Positions 10,632 through 21,131 are shown, counted from the first letter of the stretch. The stretch is DNA of 64,000 nucleotides from Xenophilus aerolatus (GCA_030418545.1 QAIB01000002.1:744001-808000), one strand, 5' to 3'. Translations and numbers: made by a program. The notes: generated from the sequence alone by a model not told the origin.

Positions 10632-10690
10632 GCTATCGAATGCATAGCTGCTCGCGTCCACGTGGCGGGCGCTGCAGGTCGATCTGGCTG
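10632..10690 (+). repeat. Dispersed GCTAT-type repeat, copy 2
   Basis: It begins GCTATCGAATGCATAGCTGC, followed by GGCGGGCGCTGCAGGTC and ending near ATCTGG. It fills most of the 85-base gap between the M20 peptidase stop and the Bug gene start. Confidence 0.75.
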
Positions 10691-10698
10691 GAGGAAAA

Positions 10699-12105
10699 TC
10701 AATGCAGCGCGCCCTCGCGCCAGGGCACGCCGGCGGGCTCGCCGAGGTCCCAGTACAGCCCGGCCATCAGCTGCAGGCCCTCGCGCGCGACCGGTGCCAG
10801 CAGGTGCTCGTTGGGCGCGTGCTGTGCGCAGGCGGGGTAGGAATGCGGCACCCACAGGGTCGGCAGCCCGAGGGTGCGCGCGAAGATGTCGTTGGGCAGC
10901 GAGCCCGCCAGGTTGGGCAGCAGGTCGGGCGGCTGCCCGGCGCTGGCCGCGATCGAGCGCATCGCCCAGCCGACCCAGGGGTTGTCAAGCGGCAGGCGGG
11001 TGGCGGCGCCGCTAAGCGTCACGGCGACCTCGACCTGCGCGAAGCCGTGCGCCGCGAGGTGCGCACGCACGATCTCCTCCAGCCGTTCCCAGGGGGTGCC
11101 GACCACGAAGCGCAGTTGGCAGTGCGCCACCGCCTCGGCCGGTATCGCATTGACCGGCCGCTGCGGCGAGCCGGCACCCAGCGCCAGCACCTCGAGCGTG
11201 TTCCAGCCCACCAGCCGCTCGGCCGGGCTGAGGCCGGGTTCGCCCCAGCCCTCGCTCAGGGCCGGGTCGTCGGCGCCGCCGCCGATCCGCAGGCCATCCA
11301 GCGCGGCGCGCAGTGCGTCGGTCAGCGGCGGCGGGCGCAGCGCCTCCACCCGCAGGCGGCCGCGCGCATCGACCAGCGTGGCGAGGGCGTTCGCGATCAC
11401 GGTGGCCGGGTTGCTCAGCACCCCGCCCCAGTTGCCGGAGTGGTAGGCCCGCTCGCGCGCGCGCCAGCGCAGCGTGAAGTTCACGGCGCCCCGCGAGCCG
11501 AGGAAGAGCGTGGGCCGCTCGGCGCGCACGCGCGGCCCGTCGCTGGCCAGGAAGAGGTCGGCGGCCAGCGCGGTGCGTTCCTGCTCGCACACGGCTTCGA
11601 GCCCGGGCGAGGCCGCCTCTTCGCCCATCTCGACCAGCCAGGTCAGGTTGTAGCCCAGGCGCCCGCCGCGCGCCGCGAGCACCGCCTCCAGCGCGCCCAG
11701 CGCGATCGTGTGCTGGCCCTTGTTGTCGGCCGTGCCGCGGCCGTAGAGGCGATCGCCCTCGGCCACCAGCGTCCACGGGCCGAGCCCTTCGCGCCAGTGC
11801 GCATCCTGGCCGCTCACGACGTCGCCGTGGCCATAGCTCAGCACGGTGGGCAGGGCCGGGTCCTCGACGCGCCGCGCAATGAGGAAGGGGCCGCCGTTCG
11901 GTACCGGGTTGGGCACGATGCGGCAGTCGAAGCCCAGCGGTGCGAGCCGGGGGAGCAGTTCGTCGCGCAGGTAGGCGTCGAGCGAAGCCGGTGCGGTGCC
12001 GGTGTCGCTCTCGGTGCGCAGTGCGATGCGCCGCTGCAGGTCGGCAAAGAAGCGGCTGTCGTCGAAATAGGCGCGGGCCTGCGCAAGGGCGTGGTCTCGG
12101 TGCAT
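10699..12105 (-). CDS. M20 family metallopeptidase (dipeptidase/deacylase type)
   Basis: A 468-residue cytoplasmic zinc hydrolase. The two-metal site motifs can be followed in order: YGHGDVV (His), GRGTADNKGQ (bridging Asp), EMGEEAAS (catalytic Glu and metal Glu), DGPR (Asp) and the C-terminal CAQHAPNEH (His). The family cleaves dipeptides, acyl-amino acids or carbamoyl compounds; the substrate here is not predictable. It is divergent from a LysR regulator, the usual arrangement for a regulator and its target, and lies upstream of a Bug receptor, so an uptake-and-hydrolysis unit is plausible (inference). The start MHRDHALAQ is the first good ATG. Confidence 0.88.
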   Translation of the reverse strand: MHRDHALAQARAYFDDSRFFADLQRRIALRTESDTGTAPASLDAYLRDELLPRLAPLGFDCRIVPNPVPNGGPFLIARRVEDPALPTVLSYGHGDVVSGQDAHWREGLGPWTLVAEGDRLYGRGTADNKGQHTIALGALEAVLAARGGRLGYNLTWLVEMGEEAASPGLEAVCEQERTALAADLFLASDGPRVRAERPTLFLGSRGAVNFTLRWRARERAYHSGNWGGVLSNPATVIANALATLVDARGRLRVEALRPPPLTDALRAALDGLRIGGGADDPALSEGWGEPGLSPAERLVGWNTLEVLALGAGSPQRPVNAIPAEAVAHCQLRFVVGTPWERLEEIVRAHLAAHGFAQVEVAVTLSGAATRLPLDNPWVGWAMRSIAASAGQPPDLLPNLAGSLPNDIFARTLGLPTLWVPHSYPACAQHAPNEHLLAPVAREGLQLMAGLYWDLGEPAGVPWREGALH

Positions 12106-12184
12106 GGTGGATTCCTGGTCGGGCACGCATGCAAGTGGAAGGCCAGAAAGGCGTTGCCGCCATGACCGTTTTGGCACACTGGTG

Positions 12185-12199
12185 TTGCCTTGAGGGCAA
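12185..12199. promoter_or_regulatory. Candidate LysR binding box
   Basis: TTGCC-N5-GGCAA is an interrupted palindrome that fits the T-N11-A rule for LysR-type regulators. It lies 20 bases upstream of the LysR start and within the shared region with the divergent M20 peptidase gene. Confidence 0.55.
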
Positions 12200-12218
12200 T
12201 ATCGACCGAGGAGCACCG

Positions 12219-13157
12219 ATGACACCCGCGCTGCTGAACACGCCGATGCGCTACTTCCTGGAGGTCGCGCAGGCCGGCTCCGTCAACCAGGCGGCGGCGC
12301 GCCTGTACGTCGCCGCCTCGGCCGTCAGCCGCCAGATCGCCAGGCTCGAGGACGGCCTGGGCACACCGCTCTTCGAGCGCCGGCGCAGCGGCATGGCACT
12401 CACCGCCGCCGGCGAGCGCCTGGCCGGGCACCTGCGCACCACCGTGCTCGACGCCGAGCAGGTGCTCGAACAGGTGCGGCACCTCGGCGGCCAGGCGGCG
12501 GGGCGCGTGCGCGTGTGCTGCACGGAGGGTTTCGCGGGCGGCTTCATGCCGACGCTGATGCGCGCCTTCCAGGCCGCCCAGCCGGCCAGCCAGATCGAGC
12601 TGCACGTCGGTTCACCCGACGAGGTGAGTCAGTTGCTGCTGCGCGGCGAGGCGGACATCGGCCTGAAGTACGTCGTCGCGCCCGAGCCCGGCCTGCGCGT
12701 GGAGCACGCCGCGCCGGCCCCGGTGCTGGCGGTGATGAGTCCCGACCACCCGCTGGCGCGGCAGCGCTCGGTCGAACTCGCCGACGTGGTGCGGCACCCG
12801 CTGCTGGTCGGCAGCCGCGGTGTGACGGCGCGCCAGCTCTTCGACCTGGCCTGCAGTGCGCAGGGGCTGCAGTACCGGCCGGTGTTCGTCAGCAACTTCT
12901 CCTCGGTCATGCTGCCGCTGCTGCGCAGCCCCGACATCCTGCTGTCGGGCCAGCTCACCGTGGCGCACCTGATCGAGGCCGGCACGGCCGTCGCGCGGCC
13001 CTTCGCCGACCCGATGCTGGCGCAGCGGCGGCTGCAGGCGCTGGCGCTGGACGGCCGCACGCTGTCGCCGCTGGCGCGCGCCTTCGTGCAGCAGCTGGTG
13101 ACGACGATGAACGCGATGGCGCGCCGCAAGCTCGGGCGCGCGCGGCGGGCCGCCTGA
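12219..13157 (+). CDS. LysR-family transcriptional regulator
   Basis: A 312-residue regulator. The winged helix is typical: YFLEVAQAGSVNQAAARLYV, then ASAVSRQIARLEDGLGTPLF and ERRRSGMALTAAG. The C-terminal effector-binding domain has normal length. The ATG is preceded by GAGGAG at good distance, although the frame stays open upstream through the divergent gene. It probably controls the M20 peptidase and perhaps the Bug receptor beyond it. The inducer is unknown. Confidence 0.9.
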   Translation: MTPALLNTPMRYFLEVAQAGSVNQAAARLYVAASAVSRQIARLEDGLGTPLFERRRSGMALTAAGERLAGHLRTTVLDAEQVLEQVRHLGGQAAGRVRVCCTEGFAGGFMPTLMRAFQAAQPASQIELHVGSPDEVSQLLLRGEADIGLKYVVAPEPGLRVEHAAPAPVLAVMSPDHPLARQRSVELADVVRHPLLVGSRGVTARQLFDLACSAQGLQYRPVFVSNFSSVMLPLLRSPDILLSGQLTVAHLIEAGTAVARPFADPMLAQRRLQALALDGRTLSPLARAFVQQLVTTMNAMARRKLGRARRAA

Positions 13158-13283
13158 TCGACGCGACGCCTGCACGCCCGCCGCCGCGCATCGGGCGACT
13201 AAGGCCCGGCTAAGTCGGTCCTTAGCCAGGCCGAAGCGCGGCTTTCTACAGTGGGCTCACCCCATAGACCCACTCATCGAGCC

Positions 13284-13787
13284 ATGCCCCATCCCATCTC
13301 GTCCCTCGGCGCCCTTCACACCGCCATCAGCCTCTTGCCCGTCGCCGCAGGGCTCTACGGCTATGCCCGCACGCGCGGCATCGATGTCTCGATGCGCTCC
13401 GGCAAGGTCTACCTGGCCGGCCTGTTCCTGTCGGTCGTCACGTCCTTCGGCCTGTCGAGCACGGGCAAGTTCAACGCCGGCCATGCGCTGGGCCTGCTGG
13501 CGCTCGCCGCGGCGCTGGGCGGCGTGGGCGTCTCACGCCTGGGCTTCCTGGGGCGCCTGCGGCCTTACCTCTCGGCGGTCGGCCTATCGTTCAGCTTCTT
13601 CCTGCTGCTCGTGCCGGGCATCAACGAGACGCTGAGCCGCCTGCCGCCGAGCCATCCGATCGGCAGCGGCATCGAGTCGCCGGTGGTGCGTGGCGCGCTG
13701 CTCGGATGGGTGGGGCTCTTCGTCGTCGGGCTTTGCGTTCAAATGTGGACCGTGCATGCCGGGCGCAGGGCTTCACGCCGCGCCTGA
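13284..13787 (+). CDS. Small integral membrane protein, about four helices
   Basis: A 167-residue hydrophobic protein with likely helices at LHTAISLLPVAAGLYGYA, VYLAGLFLSVVTSFG, ALGLLALAAALGGVGV, VGLSFSFFLLLVPGI and a C-terminal VGLFVVGLCVQMW. It resembles uncharacterised DUF2306-like membrane proteins, but I cannot assign a function. It lies 56 bases upstream of a response regulator and may share its transcript; a link to the sensor system is only positional. Confidence 0.6.
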   Translation: MPHPISSLGALHTAISLLPVAAGLYGYARTRGIDVSMRSGKVYLAGLFLSVVTSFGLSSTGKFNAGHALGLLALAAALGGVGVSRLGFLGRLRPYLSAVGLSFSFFLLLVPGINETLSRLPPSHPIGSGIESPVVRGALLGWVGLFVVGLCVQMWTVHAGRRASRRA

Positions 13788-13843
13788 ACGGGTCGCGTCG
13801 GCCCGGCAGGGCGCTGCCGACCTATTCCTTCCGCTTTCCACCC

Positions 13844-14521
13844 ATGCGCGTACTGCTCGTCGAAGACGATGAAATGCTCGGACAGGGCCTGCACGAGGCG
13901 CTGTCGCGCAAGGGCTGGTCGGTCGACTGGGTCAAGAATGGCCCGCTGGCCCTGAGCGCGATCGCCGATGGCGACTACGCCTGCGTGCTGCTCGACCTGG
14001 GACTGCCCGGCATGGACGGCATCGAGGTGCTGCGCCGCGTGCGCCAGGGCGGCAACAAGACGCCGCTGCTGGTGCTGACGGCGCGCGATGCGCTCGACCA
14101 GCGCATCGACGGACTGGACCTGGGCGCCGACGACTACCTGGTCAAGCCCTACGCGCTGAGCGAACTGCTGGCGCGCATGCGTGCCGTGATCCGCAGGCGC
14201 GATGGCGCCGCCCAATCGGTGATCGGCGAGGAGGGCGCGCTCCAGCTGGACCTGGGCACGCGCGAGGTGCTGATCCAGGGCGTGCGCTCGCAGCTCTCGG
14301 CGCGGGAGTTCGCGCTGCTGCACGCCCTCATGGAGCGGCCGGGCACGATCCTCTCGCGCGAACAGCTGGAAAACCGCATCTACGGCTGGGGCGAGGAGGT
14401 GGGCAACAACGCCCTGGACGTGCTCATCCACGGCATGCGCCGCAAGCTCGGCGCCCAGGCGATTCGCAACGTGCGCGGCCTGGGCTGGCGCGTCGAACCC
14501 AAATTCGCCGGGCCCGTGTGA
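13844..14521 (+). CDS. OmpR/PhoB-family response regulator (QseB/PmrA-like)
   Basis: A 225-residue response regulator. The receiver domain (about 1-115) has acidic residues E7, D8, D9, the phosphorylation site D51 in LLDLGLPGMDG and the lysine of LVKPY. The C-terminal winged helix contains SAREFALLHALMERPG and VLIHGMRRKLG, typical of the QseB/PmrA/TctD branch. Its stop overlaps the GTG start of the sensor kinase, which fixes the pairing. The stimulus is unknown. Confidence 0.92.
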   Translation: MRVLLVEDDEMLGQGLHEALSRKGWSVDWVKNGPLALSAIADGDYACVLLDLGLPGMDGIEVLRRVRQGGNKTPLLVLTARDALDQRIDGLDLGADDYLVKPYALSELLARMRAVIRRRDGAAQSVIGEEGALQLDLGTREVLIQGVRSQLSAREFALLHALMERPGTILSREQLENRIYGWGEEVGNNALDVLIHGMRRKLGAQAIRNVRGLGWRVEPKFAGPV

Positions 14522-15870
14522 AGGCGCCCGCCAAGGACGCAGAGGTGCCGCGTACCTTCTCGATCTGGCGAAGGCTGCTGTGGTGGCTGGTCCCGACCTT
14601 CCTGGGCGTGGCCGTGCTCACCGCGGGCCTGTCGTACGGCATGTTCACCCACATGGTGGCCGACTTCCTGGACGGCCAGATGGTGCAGCTGGGCGACTCG
14701 ATCGCGCGCTACGGCCAGCCGACGGGGCCGTCGGCACAGGTCGACGATGCCGCGATCGCGAAGGGGGACTATGGGATCCAGGTCTTCGAGCCGGACGGCC
14801 GTCTTGCGGGCACGTCGTGGAGCGGCCTGCCGGCGGGCGAGCCCCTGCGCCCGGGCCTGCACGACGTGCGTGCAGGCGGCCGCGCGTGGCGCGTGTATGC
14901 CGCGGCGGGCGCGGGCGGGCGGACGGTCCAGGTGTTCCAGAGCAGCGATTTCCGCGCCGGCCTGGCGGTGGAGCGCGCGGGCATGGCGGCGGTGCCGGTG
15001 CTGGTGCTGGTGCCGCTGCTGATGCTGGTGATGCTCGGCGTGGCGCGGGGCATTTCGCGTTCGCTTCGCGCGATCGGCCAGCAGGCGGCGCGGCAGGATG
15101 CACACAGCATCGAGGAGCTCCCGCTGGCGCAGGTGCCCGACGAGATCCGCCCGCTCGTCGCCTCCTTCAACGGCCTGCTGGCGCGGCTGCGCGAGTCCTT
15201 CGTCGCGCAGCGCCGCTTCGTGCAGGACGCCGCGCACGAACTGCGCACGCCGATCGCGGCCGTGCGCGTGCAGCTGGAGAACCTGCGCGACGAACTCGCC
15301 GGCAGCGCCGGCAACCGGCAGCTGGCGCAGCTCGAGGCGGGCCTGCAGCGCGCGCAGCGCCTGGTCGACCAGCTGCTGCGCATGTCGCGCCAGGAAGCTG
15401 CGGCCACCGAGCCCGCGGGCGCGGTCGACGTGGAGGTGCAGGCGCGCGAGAGCATCCACGGGCTGATCGCGCTGGCGGACCGGCGCCAGATCGACCTCGG
15501 CCTCGTTGCACACGAAAGCGGCGGCGTGCCCACGCTGCAGTGCACGGCGGCCGACCTGCGCAGTGCGCTGGACAACCTCGTCGAGAACGCCGTGCGCTAT
15601 ACGCCCGAAGGGGGCGTGGTCGACGTGCACCTGAAGCGGGAGGGCGGGTGCGTGGTGGTGGAAGTCGTCGACACCGGGCCGGGCATGGCGCCCGAGCACC
15701 TGTCGCGGGTCTTCGACCGCTTCTACCGCGTGCCGGGCAGCCCGGCGGAGGGCAGCGGGCTGGGTCTGGCGATTGCACAGGCGGCGGCGCGGCGATGCGG
15801 GCTGCGCCTGAGCCTGCGCAACCGGAGCGACCGCAGCGGACTCGTCGCGCGGCTCGAATCCGCGGGCTGA
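14518..15870 (+). CDS. Sensor histidine kinase (QseC/TctE-like)
   Basis: A 450-residue kinase with a cytoplasmic N-terminus, a first membrane segment (LLWWLVPTFLGVAVLTAGLS), a periplasmic sensor of about 120 residues, a second membrane segment (AAVPVLVLVPLLMLVMLGVA), a HAMP-like linker, the phospho-acceptor His240 in AAHELRTPIAA, the N box DNLVENAVRYTPEGG and G boxes DTGPGMAP and GSGLGLAIA. It starts at a GTG overlapping the regulator stop, indicating translational coupling. The ligand cannot be inferred; the periplasmic domain looks like the 2CSK-N type of TctE/QseC kinases. Confidence 0.9.
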   Translation: MKAPAKDAEVPRTFSIWRRLLWWLVPTFLGVAVLTAGLSYGMFTHMVADFLDGQMVQLGDSIARYGQPTGPSAQVDDAAIAKGDYGIQVFEPDGRLAGTSWSGLPAGEPLRPGLHDVRAGGRAWRVYAAAGAGGRTVQVFQSSDFRAGLAVERAGMAAVPVLVLVPLLMLVMLGVARGISRSLRAIGQQAARQDAHSIEELPLAQVPDEIRPLVASFNGLLARLRESFVAQRRFVQDAAHELRTPIAAVRVQLENLRDELAGSAGNRQLAQLEAGLQRAQRLVDQLLRMSRQEAAATEPAGAVDVEVQARESIHGLIALADRRQIDLGLVAHESGGVPTLQCTAADLRSALDNLVENAVRYTPEGGVVDVHLKREGGCVVVEVVDTGPGMAPEHLSRVFDRFYRVPGSPAEGSGLGLAIAQAAARRCGLRLSLRNRSDRSGLVARLESAG

Positions 15871-15900
15871 GCGTGCGCGCTCCCGATGCCGGAGCGCCCT

Positions 15901-17108
15901 TCAGGACGTCGGGGCGCGGAAGGGGCTGCGCGCCTCCAGGTGCTCCATGTAGTTCTCGATGCCGGCCCCTTCGCGCTCGAGGAAGCGCTCCACCGCATCG
16001 GCGAAGGACGGGTGCGCCAGCCAGTGGGCGCTGGTCGTCCTGACCGGCATCAGCGCGCGGGCCATCTTGTGCTCGCCCTGGGCGCCGCCCTCGAAGCGCG
16101 CCACGCCGTGCGCGATGCACCATTCGATGGGCTGGTAGTAGCAGGCCTCGAAGTGCAGGCAGTCCACGCGCTCCAGCGCGCCCCAGTAACGGCCATAGGC
16201 CACGGACTCGTCTTTTGGGGCGGATCGGCCCGAAGCGCCCGCCCCGTCTGTGCGAAGTGCTATCAAACTTGTAGCTATCGGCTTGCCCTCGCGCTCGGCG
16301 GTGAAGAGCAGCCACGCCTCGGGCATGGCCTGCGCCTGGCGGCGGAAGAAGTCGCGCGTCAGGTAGGGCGGGTTGCCGTGCTCGCGGTAGGTGCGGGCGT
16401 AGCAGCGGTAGAAGAAGTCCCAGTCCGCCTCGGTGATGTCGGCGCCACGCGCCCAGCGGAAGGTGACGCCCGCATCGCGCACCTTGCGGCGCTCCTGGCG
16501 GATCTTCTTGCGCTTGTCTTGCGAGAGGCTGGCGAGGAAGGCGTCGAAGTCGGTGTAGCGCGCAGCCGAGTCGCCAGGCGACTCGTTCTTCCAGTGGAAC
16601 TGGACCGTGTGGCGCAGCATGAGCCCGGCGGCCTCGCAGGCCGCAACGTCTTCGTCTGAGCCGAACAGCAGGTGCAGCGACGACAGCTCCATCTGCTTGC
16701 ACCACTGCACCAGGCCCTGTACCAGCAGCGCGCGATGGTCGGCGTCGACCGCCAGCAGCCGCGCGCCCGGCACGGGCGTGAAGGGCACGGCGCACACGGC
16801 CTTGGGATAGTAGGACAAGCCGTGCTGCTCGTACGCATTGGCCCAGGCCCAGTCGAAGACGTATTCGCCGTAGGAGTGGTCCTTGGCGTACAGGGGGCAG
16901 GCCGCCTTCAGCGTCTTGCCGCGCCACAGCGTGGCGAAGGCCGGCGCCCAGCCGGTCTCGGGCGTGGCGCTGCCGCTGGCGTGCAGGGCGGCCAGGTAGG
17001 CGTGGCGCATGAAGGGGCTGGGCTCGGACTGGGCGTCGAGCAGCGCGTCCCAGGCGGCGGCGTCGATCTCGAAGGGGTCGGTGTGGACCCGCAGCACGGG
17101 TTCGCGGC

Positions 17109-17112
<4 letters not shown>
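15901..17112 (-). CDS. FemAB/GNAT-like protein (PF04339 family) with an in-frame repeat insertion
   Basis: A 403-residue acyltransferase-fold protein of the family annotated as peptidoglycan biosynthesis/recognition. Recognisable segments are the N-terminal AAAWDALLDAQ and SPFMRHAYLAAL, the basic SQDKRKKIRQERRKV helix, YCYARTYREHGNPPYL, and the C-terminal VAYGRYWGALE, LHFEACYYQPIEWCIAHG and GAQGEHKMARALMP. Between KPIA and SVAYGRYWG there are about 22 extra residues encoded by a dispersed GCTAT-type repeat. The start codon overlaps the stop of the upstream DMT transporter (ATGA), so the two are translationally coupled. Biochemical function is unproven for the family. Confidence 0.85.
16213..16280 (-). 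repeat. Dispersed GCTAT-type repeat, copy 3, inside a coding sequence
   Basis: On the minus strand, the gene sense, it reads GATAGCTACAAGTTTGATAG at its palindromic end, then a stretch with GGGGCGGGCGCTTCGGGCC, and ends CCCCAAAAGAC. It remains in frame within the FemAB/GNAT-like gene and encodes ATSLIALRTDGAGASGRSAP. The frame matches that of the copy in cysN (ATKSIAAPAGAAGAAGTF). Confidence 0.7.
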
Positions 17113-18566
<1,454 letters not shown>

Positions 18567-18610
18567 CGCGCGGCGCGCGCCGGCCCTGAGCGGCCGGATT
18601 CAGTGCGATT

Positions 18611-19210
18611 TCACACCACCTGCGCCAGGCGGTCGCCGCCCGGATGGCGCGTCGCCTCGTCGCGCAGCGCATGCAGCAGCCCCACCGGCTCGGTGCCGGT
18701 GCGCACCAGGTTCATCTGCCAGTCGCCCATGAAGCCCTCGCGCACGCTGTGCCCGAGGAAGTGCAGCAGCCCGTCGTAGTAGCCGGCGGTGTTGAGGATG
18801 CCGGTGGGCTTGTCGTGGTAGCCCAGCTGGCGCCAGGTCCAGATCTCGAACAGTTCCTCGAAGGTGCCGATCCCGCCGGCCAGCGCCACGAAGGCGTCGG
18901 CGCGCGCGCCCATCATCGCCTTGCGCTCGTGCATGGTGTCGACCACATGCAACTCGTCGCACAGGGTGTTGGCCAGTTCCTTGTCGACCAGCGCCTTGGG
19001 GATGATGCCCACCACGCGGCCGCCCGCGAGCCGCGTGGCTTCGGCCACCGTGCCCATCAGGCCGGTGCGGCCGCCGCCGTACACCAGCTGGCCGCCCTGC
19101 TGGCCGATCCACTGGCCGACCGCCTTGGCGGCCTCGAGGTACGCGGCGCCTTCACCGGGGCGCGAGCCGCAGTAGACGCAAAGGGAAAAGGAGGGAGAGG
19201 AAGTCGTCAT
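18611..19210 (-). CDS. LOG-family nucleotide phosphoribohydrolase (TIGR00730)
   Basis: A 199-residue Rossmann-like protein of the family annotated as cytokinin riboside 5'-monophosphate phosphoribohydrolase. In bacteria it splits nucleoside 5'-monophosphates into base and ribose phosphate. Motifs seen: CVYCGSRPG, YGGGRTGLMG, GIIPKAL, MHERKAMM and the catalytic region AGGIGTFEELFE. The usual first residue of PGGxGTxxE is proline; here it is alanine. It is the last gene of the leftward run that begins with the sigma factor at 22135, 30 bases after dgkA. Confidence 0.87.
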   Translation of the reverse strand: MTTSSPSFSLCVYCGSRPGEGAAYLEAAKAVGQWIGQQGGQLVYGGGRTGLMGTVAEATRLAGGRVVGIIPKALVDKELANTLCDELHVVDTMHERKAMMGARADAFVALAGGIGTFEELFEIWTWRQLGYHDKPTGILNTAGYYDGLLHFLGHSVREGFMGDWQMNLVRTGTEPVGLLHALRDEATRHPGGDRLAQVV

Positions 19211-19240
19211 GTGAAGGAGGATGCCGCCGGGGCGTGACCG

Positions 19241-19648
19241 TCAGGCGACGAAGAAGCGTTGCCACAACGCGGCCAGCCAGATGCCGCCGGCCAGCAGGCT
19301 CGCCAGCAGCACGGCGGCGCTGCCCATGTCCTTGGCGCGCTTGGACAGGTCGTGCCATTCGGGGCCGATGCGGTCGATCGCCGCCTCGACGGCGGTGTTG
19401 AGCAATTCGACGACCATCACGATCACCACGCTGCCTGCCAGCAGGGCGACCTCGACCCAGTTGCGGCCCAGCCAGAAGGCCAGCGGCACCATCACGACGG
19501 CCATCGTCGCTTCCATGCGGAAGGCGGCCTCGCCCCAGCCGGCGCGCAGGCCGTTGATCGAATAGCCCGTGGCATGCCAGAGCCGGTTCAGGCCCTTGCG
19601 CGCCTTCTGCGGGTTGACGAGAGCGGGATCGGTGGGGGTGGTGCTCAT
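19241..19648 (-). CDS. dgkA: Diacylglycerol kinase
   Basis: A 135-residue trimeric inner membrane kinase that phosphorylates diacylglycerol released during envelope glycan synthesis, returning phosphatidate to phospholipid synthesis. The family signature is complete: VELLNTAVEAAIDRI followed by LSKRAKDMGSAAVLL, with three membrane helices. The N-terminal amphipathic region HATGYSINGLRAGWGEAAFRMEA is also typical. Its ATG overlaps the stop of the upstream RDD gene (ATGA). Confidence 0.95.
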   Translation of the reverse strand: MSTTPTDPALVNPQKARKGLNRLWHATGYSINGLRAGWGEAAFRMEATMAVVMVPLAFWLGRNWVEVALLAGSVVIVMVVELLNTAVEAAIDRIGPEWHDLSKRAKDMGSAAVLLASLLAGGIWLAALWQRFFVA

Positions 19649-20220
19649 CGGCTCAGGGGCTTGGACGCCACGAGGCGCGTGCCGGCCCAGGCGTCGTGCC
19701 AGAACTGGCGTTGGGGGTGGAAACGGGCCAGCAGCGCCCAGACGATGACCCAGCCGGCGATCAGGACCACCGATTCGCCGCCCGAGACCTTGAAGGGCAG
19801 CACGGACAGCGCGGCCAGCGGCGGCAGGAACCAGATCCAGCTGAGCAGGTAGCGGCCGAGCGCGCGCAACTGCGTGACCGGCGCGCCGTGGCGGTCGACC
19901 AGGCGCAGGCCCCAGGTCTTCATGGCGAGCGTCTGGCCGCGCGACCAGAACCAGGTGAAGTAGATGCCGAACACCACGAACAGGAAGGCCTGCAGCAGGT
20001 GCCGACGCGCGTCCATGGCGTCGCGCATCTGGCCCAGCGTGCTGAACAGCCAGCCGGCCACGAACACCACGGCGAACATCAGCATGCCTTCGTAGAGCCA
20101 GCAGGCCATGCGGCGCCAGAGGCCGGGTGCCATCAATGCGGTAGCGTCCAGCGCCCGATCGGCGGGCGCTGCGGCCGTATTCGGCATGGAGGACGGAGGC
20201 GAGGTCGACTGCGGGGGCAT
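19645..20220 (-). CDS. RDD-family membrane protein
   Basis: A 191-residue membrane protein of the RDD family. The opening helix after APGLWRRMACWLYEGMLMF contains the Arg, and the Asp-equivalent positions follow. Later helices include AFLFVVFGIYFTWFW and LLSWIWFLPPLAALSV, and the C-terminus ends with the common FWHDAWAGTRLV motif. The role is poorly known; some relatives are Na+/Li+-H+ antiporters. The N-terminal 25 residues are Ser/Pro-rich and a later start at MPNTAAAP is possible. It is the fourth gene of the operon, 26 bases after DUF3106. Confidence 0.85.
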   Translation of the reverse strand: MPPQSTSPPSSMPNTAAAPADRALDATALMAPGLWRRMACWLYEGMLMFAVVFVAGWLFSTLGQMRDAMDARRHLLQAFLFVVFGIYFTWFWSRGQTLAMKTWGLRLVDRHGAPVTQLRALGRYLLSWIWFLPPLAALSVLPFKVSGGESVVLIAGWVIVWALLARFHPQRQFWHDAWAGTRLVASKPLSR

Positions 20221-20246
20221 GCCCGCATTGTCCCGCACCGGAATGG

Positions 20247-21095
20247 TCACTGCGCCGCAGGCGCGGGGTCGGACGCCGCGGTCGGCGCCGCGGTGGCGGG
20301 CGCAGTGGCTGGAACGGCGGCGGCCGCGGCGGGTGTCGCCGTGGGCTGCGGGTACATGGCCTCGGCCGATGGCGGCACGGGCGCCAGCATCGGCGCCTGG
20401 GTGCGCGGCGGCGCGATCTGGATGCGCGGGCCGCCGTGGCCCTGGCCGAGCGCGCTCTCGGGGATCGGGGCCAGCTTGCGTTCCGGCACCGGGCGCAGGG
20501 GCAGCGCCGCCGTGGTCGGCGCTGCTGCGCTGGCCGCGAGCTTGCGGCGCTCCTGCTCGCTCAGGGCCTGGTAGGCCTCCCACTTGGCCTTGCGCTCGTC
20601 GGCGGGCGCCAGCCGCTTGACCTCGGCGAAGTTGAGGCGCGCCTGGGCCCGATCGCGAGCACTGAGCGCCGCCCATTCGGCCATTCGACCGTGCAGCGTG
20701 GCCTGCTCGTCGGCGCCGAGCTTGTCGTAGTTGCGCGAAAGCACCAGCCACTTGCGCTTGTGCGCTTCGCTCAGTCCGTTCCAGTGCTGGGCGAGCGGCC
20801 GCAGCGCAGCCTGCTGCGCGGCCGTCAGGTCGGTCCACAGCGGCTTGGCGGGCGTGGTGCGCGATTTCGGGCTGGGCGTGGCCGGCTTCGTCGTGCTCGC
20901 TGCGCCATGGACGGCGCCAGGGGCGGTGACCGAGGGCGCCGCCAGCGGCGGCTGGGCCTGGGCCTGCGCGTCGAGGGCGACCAACCCGCCGACCGCCAGC
21001 GCCATGGCCCCGAGCGCCCCGGCCGTGCGCGCCGTGACGGCGAGCAGCCCCGGGGTGGGGCGAGGCTCACGAGGAATGGCGGACGGCATGGGCAT
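20247..21095 (-). CDS. DUF3106 domain-containing protein
   Basis: A 282-residue protein with an N-terminal hydrophobic anchor or signal (TAGALGAMALAVGGLVALDAQA). A helical DUF3106 core spans about residues 80-190, built of repeated LxxxxRxxWxxLsxxxrx units: LRPLAQHWNGLSEAHKRKWL, MAEWAALSARDRAQARLNFA and KWEAYQALSEQERRKLAA. The C-terminal third is Ala/Pro-rich and disordered. Probably envelope-located. The function is unknown; in this lineage it travels with a sigma factor and DUF3619, suggesting an envelope-sensing role (inference). Confidence 0.8.
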   Translation of the reverse strand: MPMPSAIPREPRPTPGLLAVTARTAGALGAMALAVGGLVALDAQAQAQPPLAAPSVTAPGAVHGAASTTKPATPSPKSRTTPAKPLWTDLTAAQQAALRPLAQHWNGLSEAHKRKWLVLSRNYDKLGADEQATLHGRMAEWAALSARDRAQARLNFAEVKRLAPADERKAKWEAYQALSEQERRKLAASAAAPTTAALPLRPVPERKLAPIPESALGQGHGGPRIQIAPPRTQAPMLAPVPPSAEAMYPQPTATPAAAAAVPATAPATAAPTAASDPAPAAQ

Positions 21096-21131
21096 GGAAA
21101 CGGGAGGCGGGCGGGTGTTTGCGGCGGAGCG

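Noticed and set aside
13706-14521. Extended start of the first response regulator from 13706
   Set aside because: The receiver domain must start with MRVLLVEDD at 13844; the earlier part overlaps the membrane protein gene in another frame.
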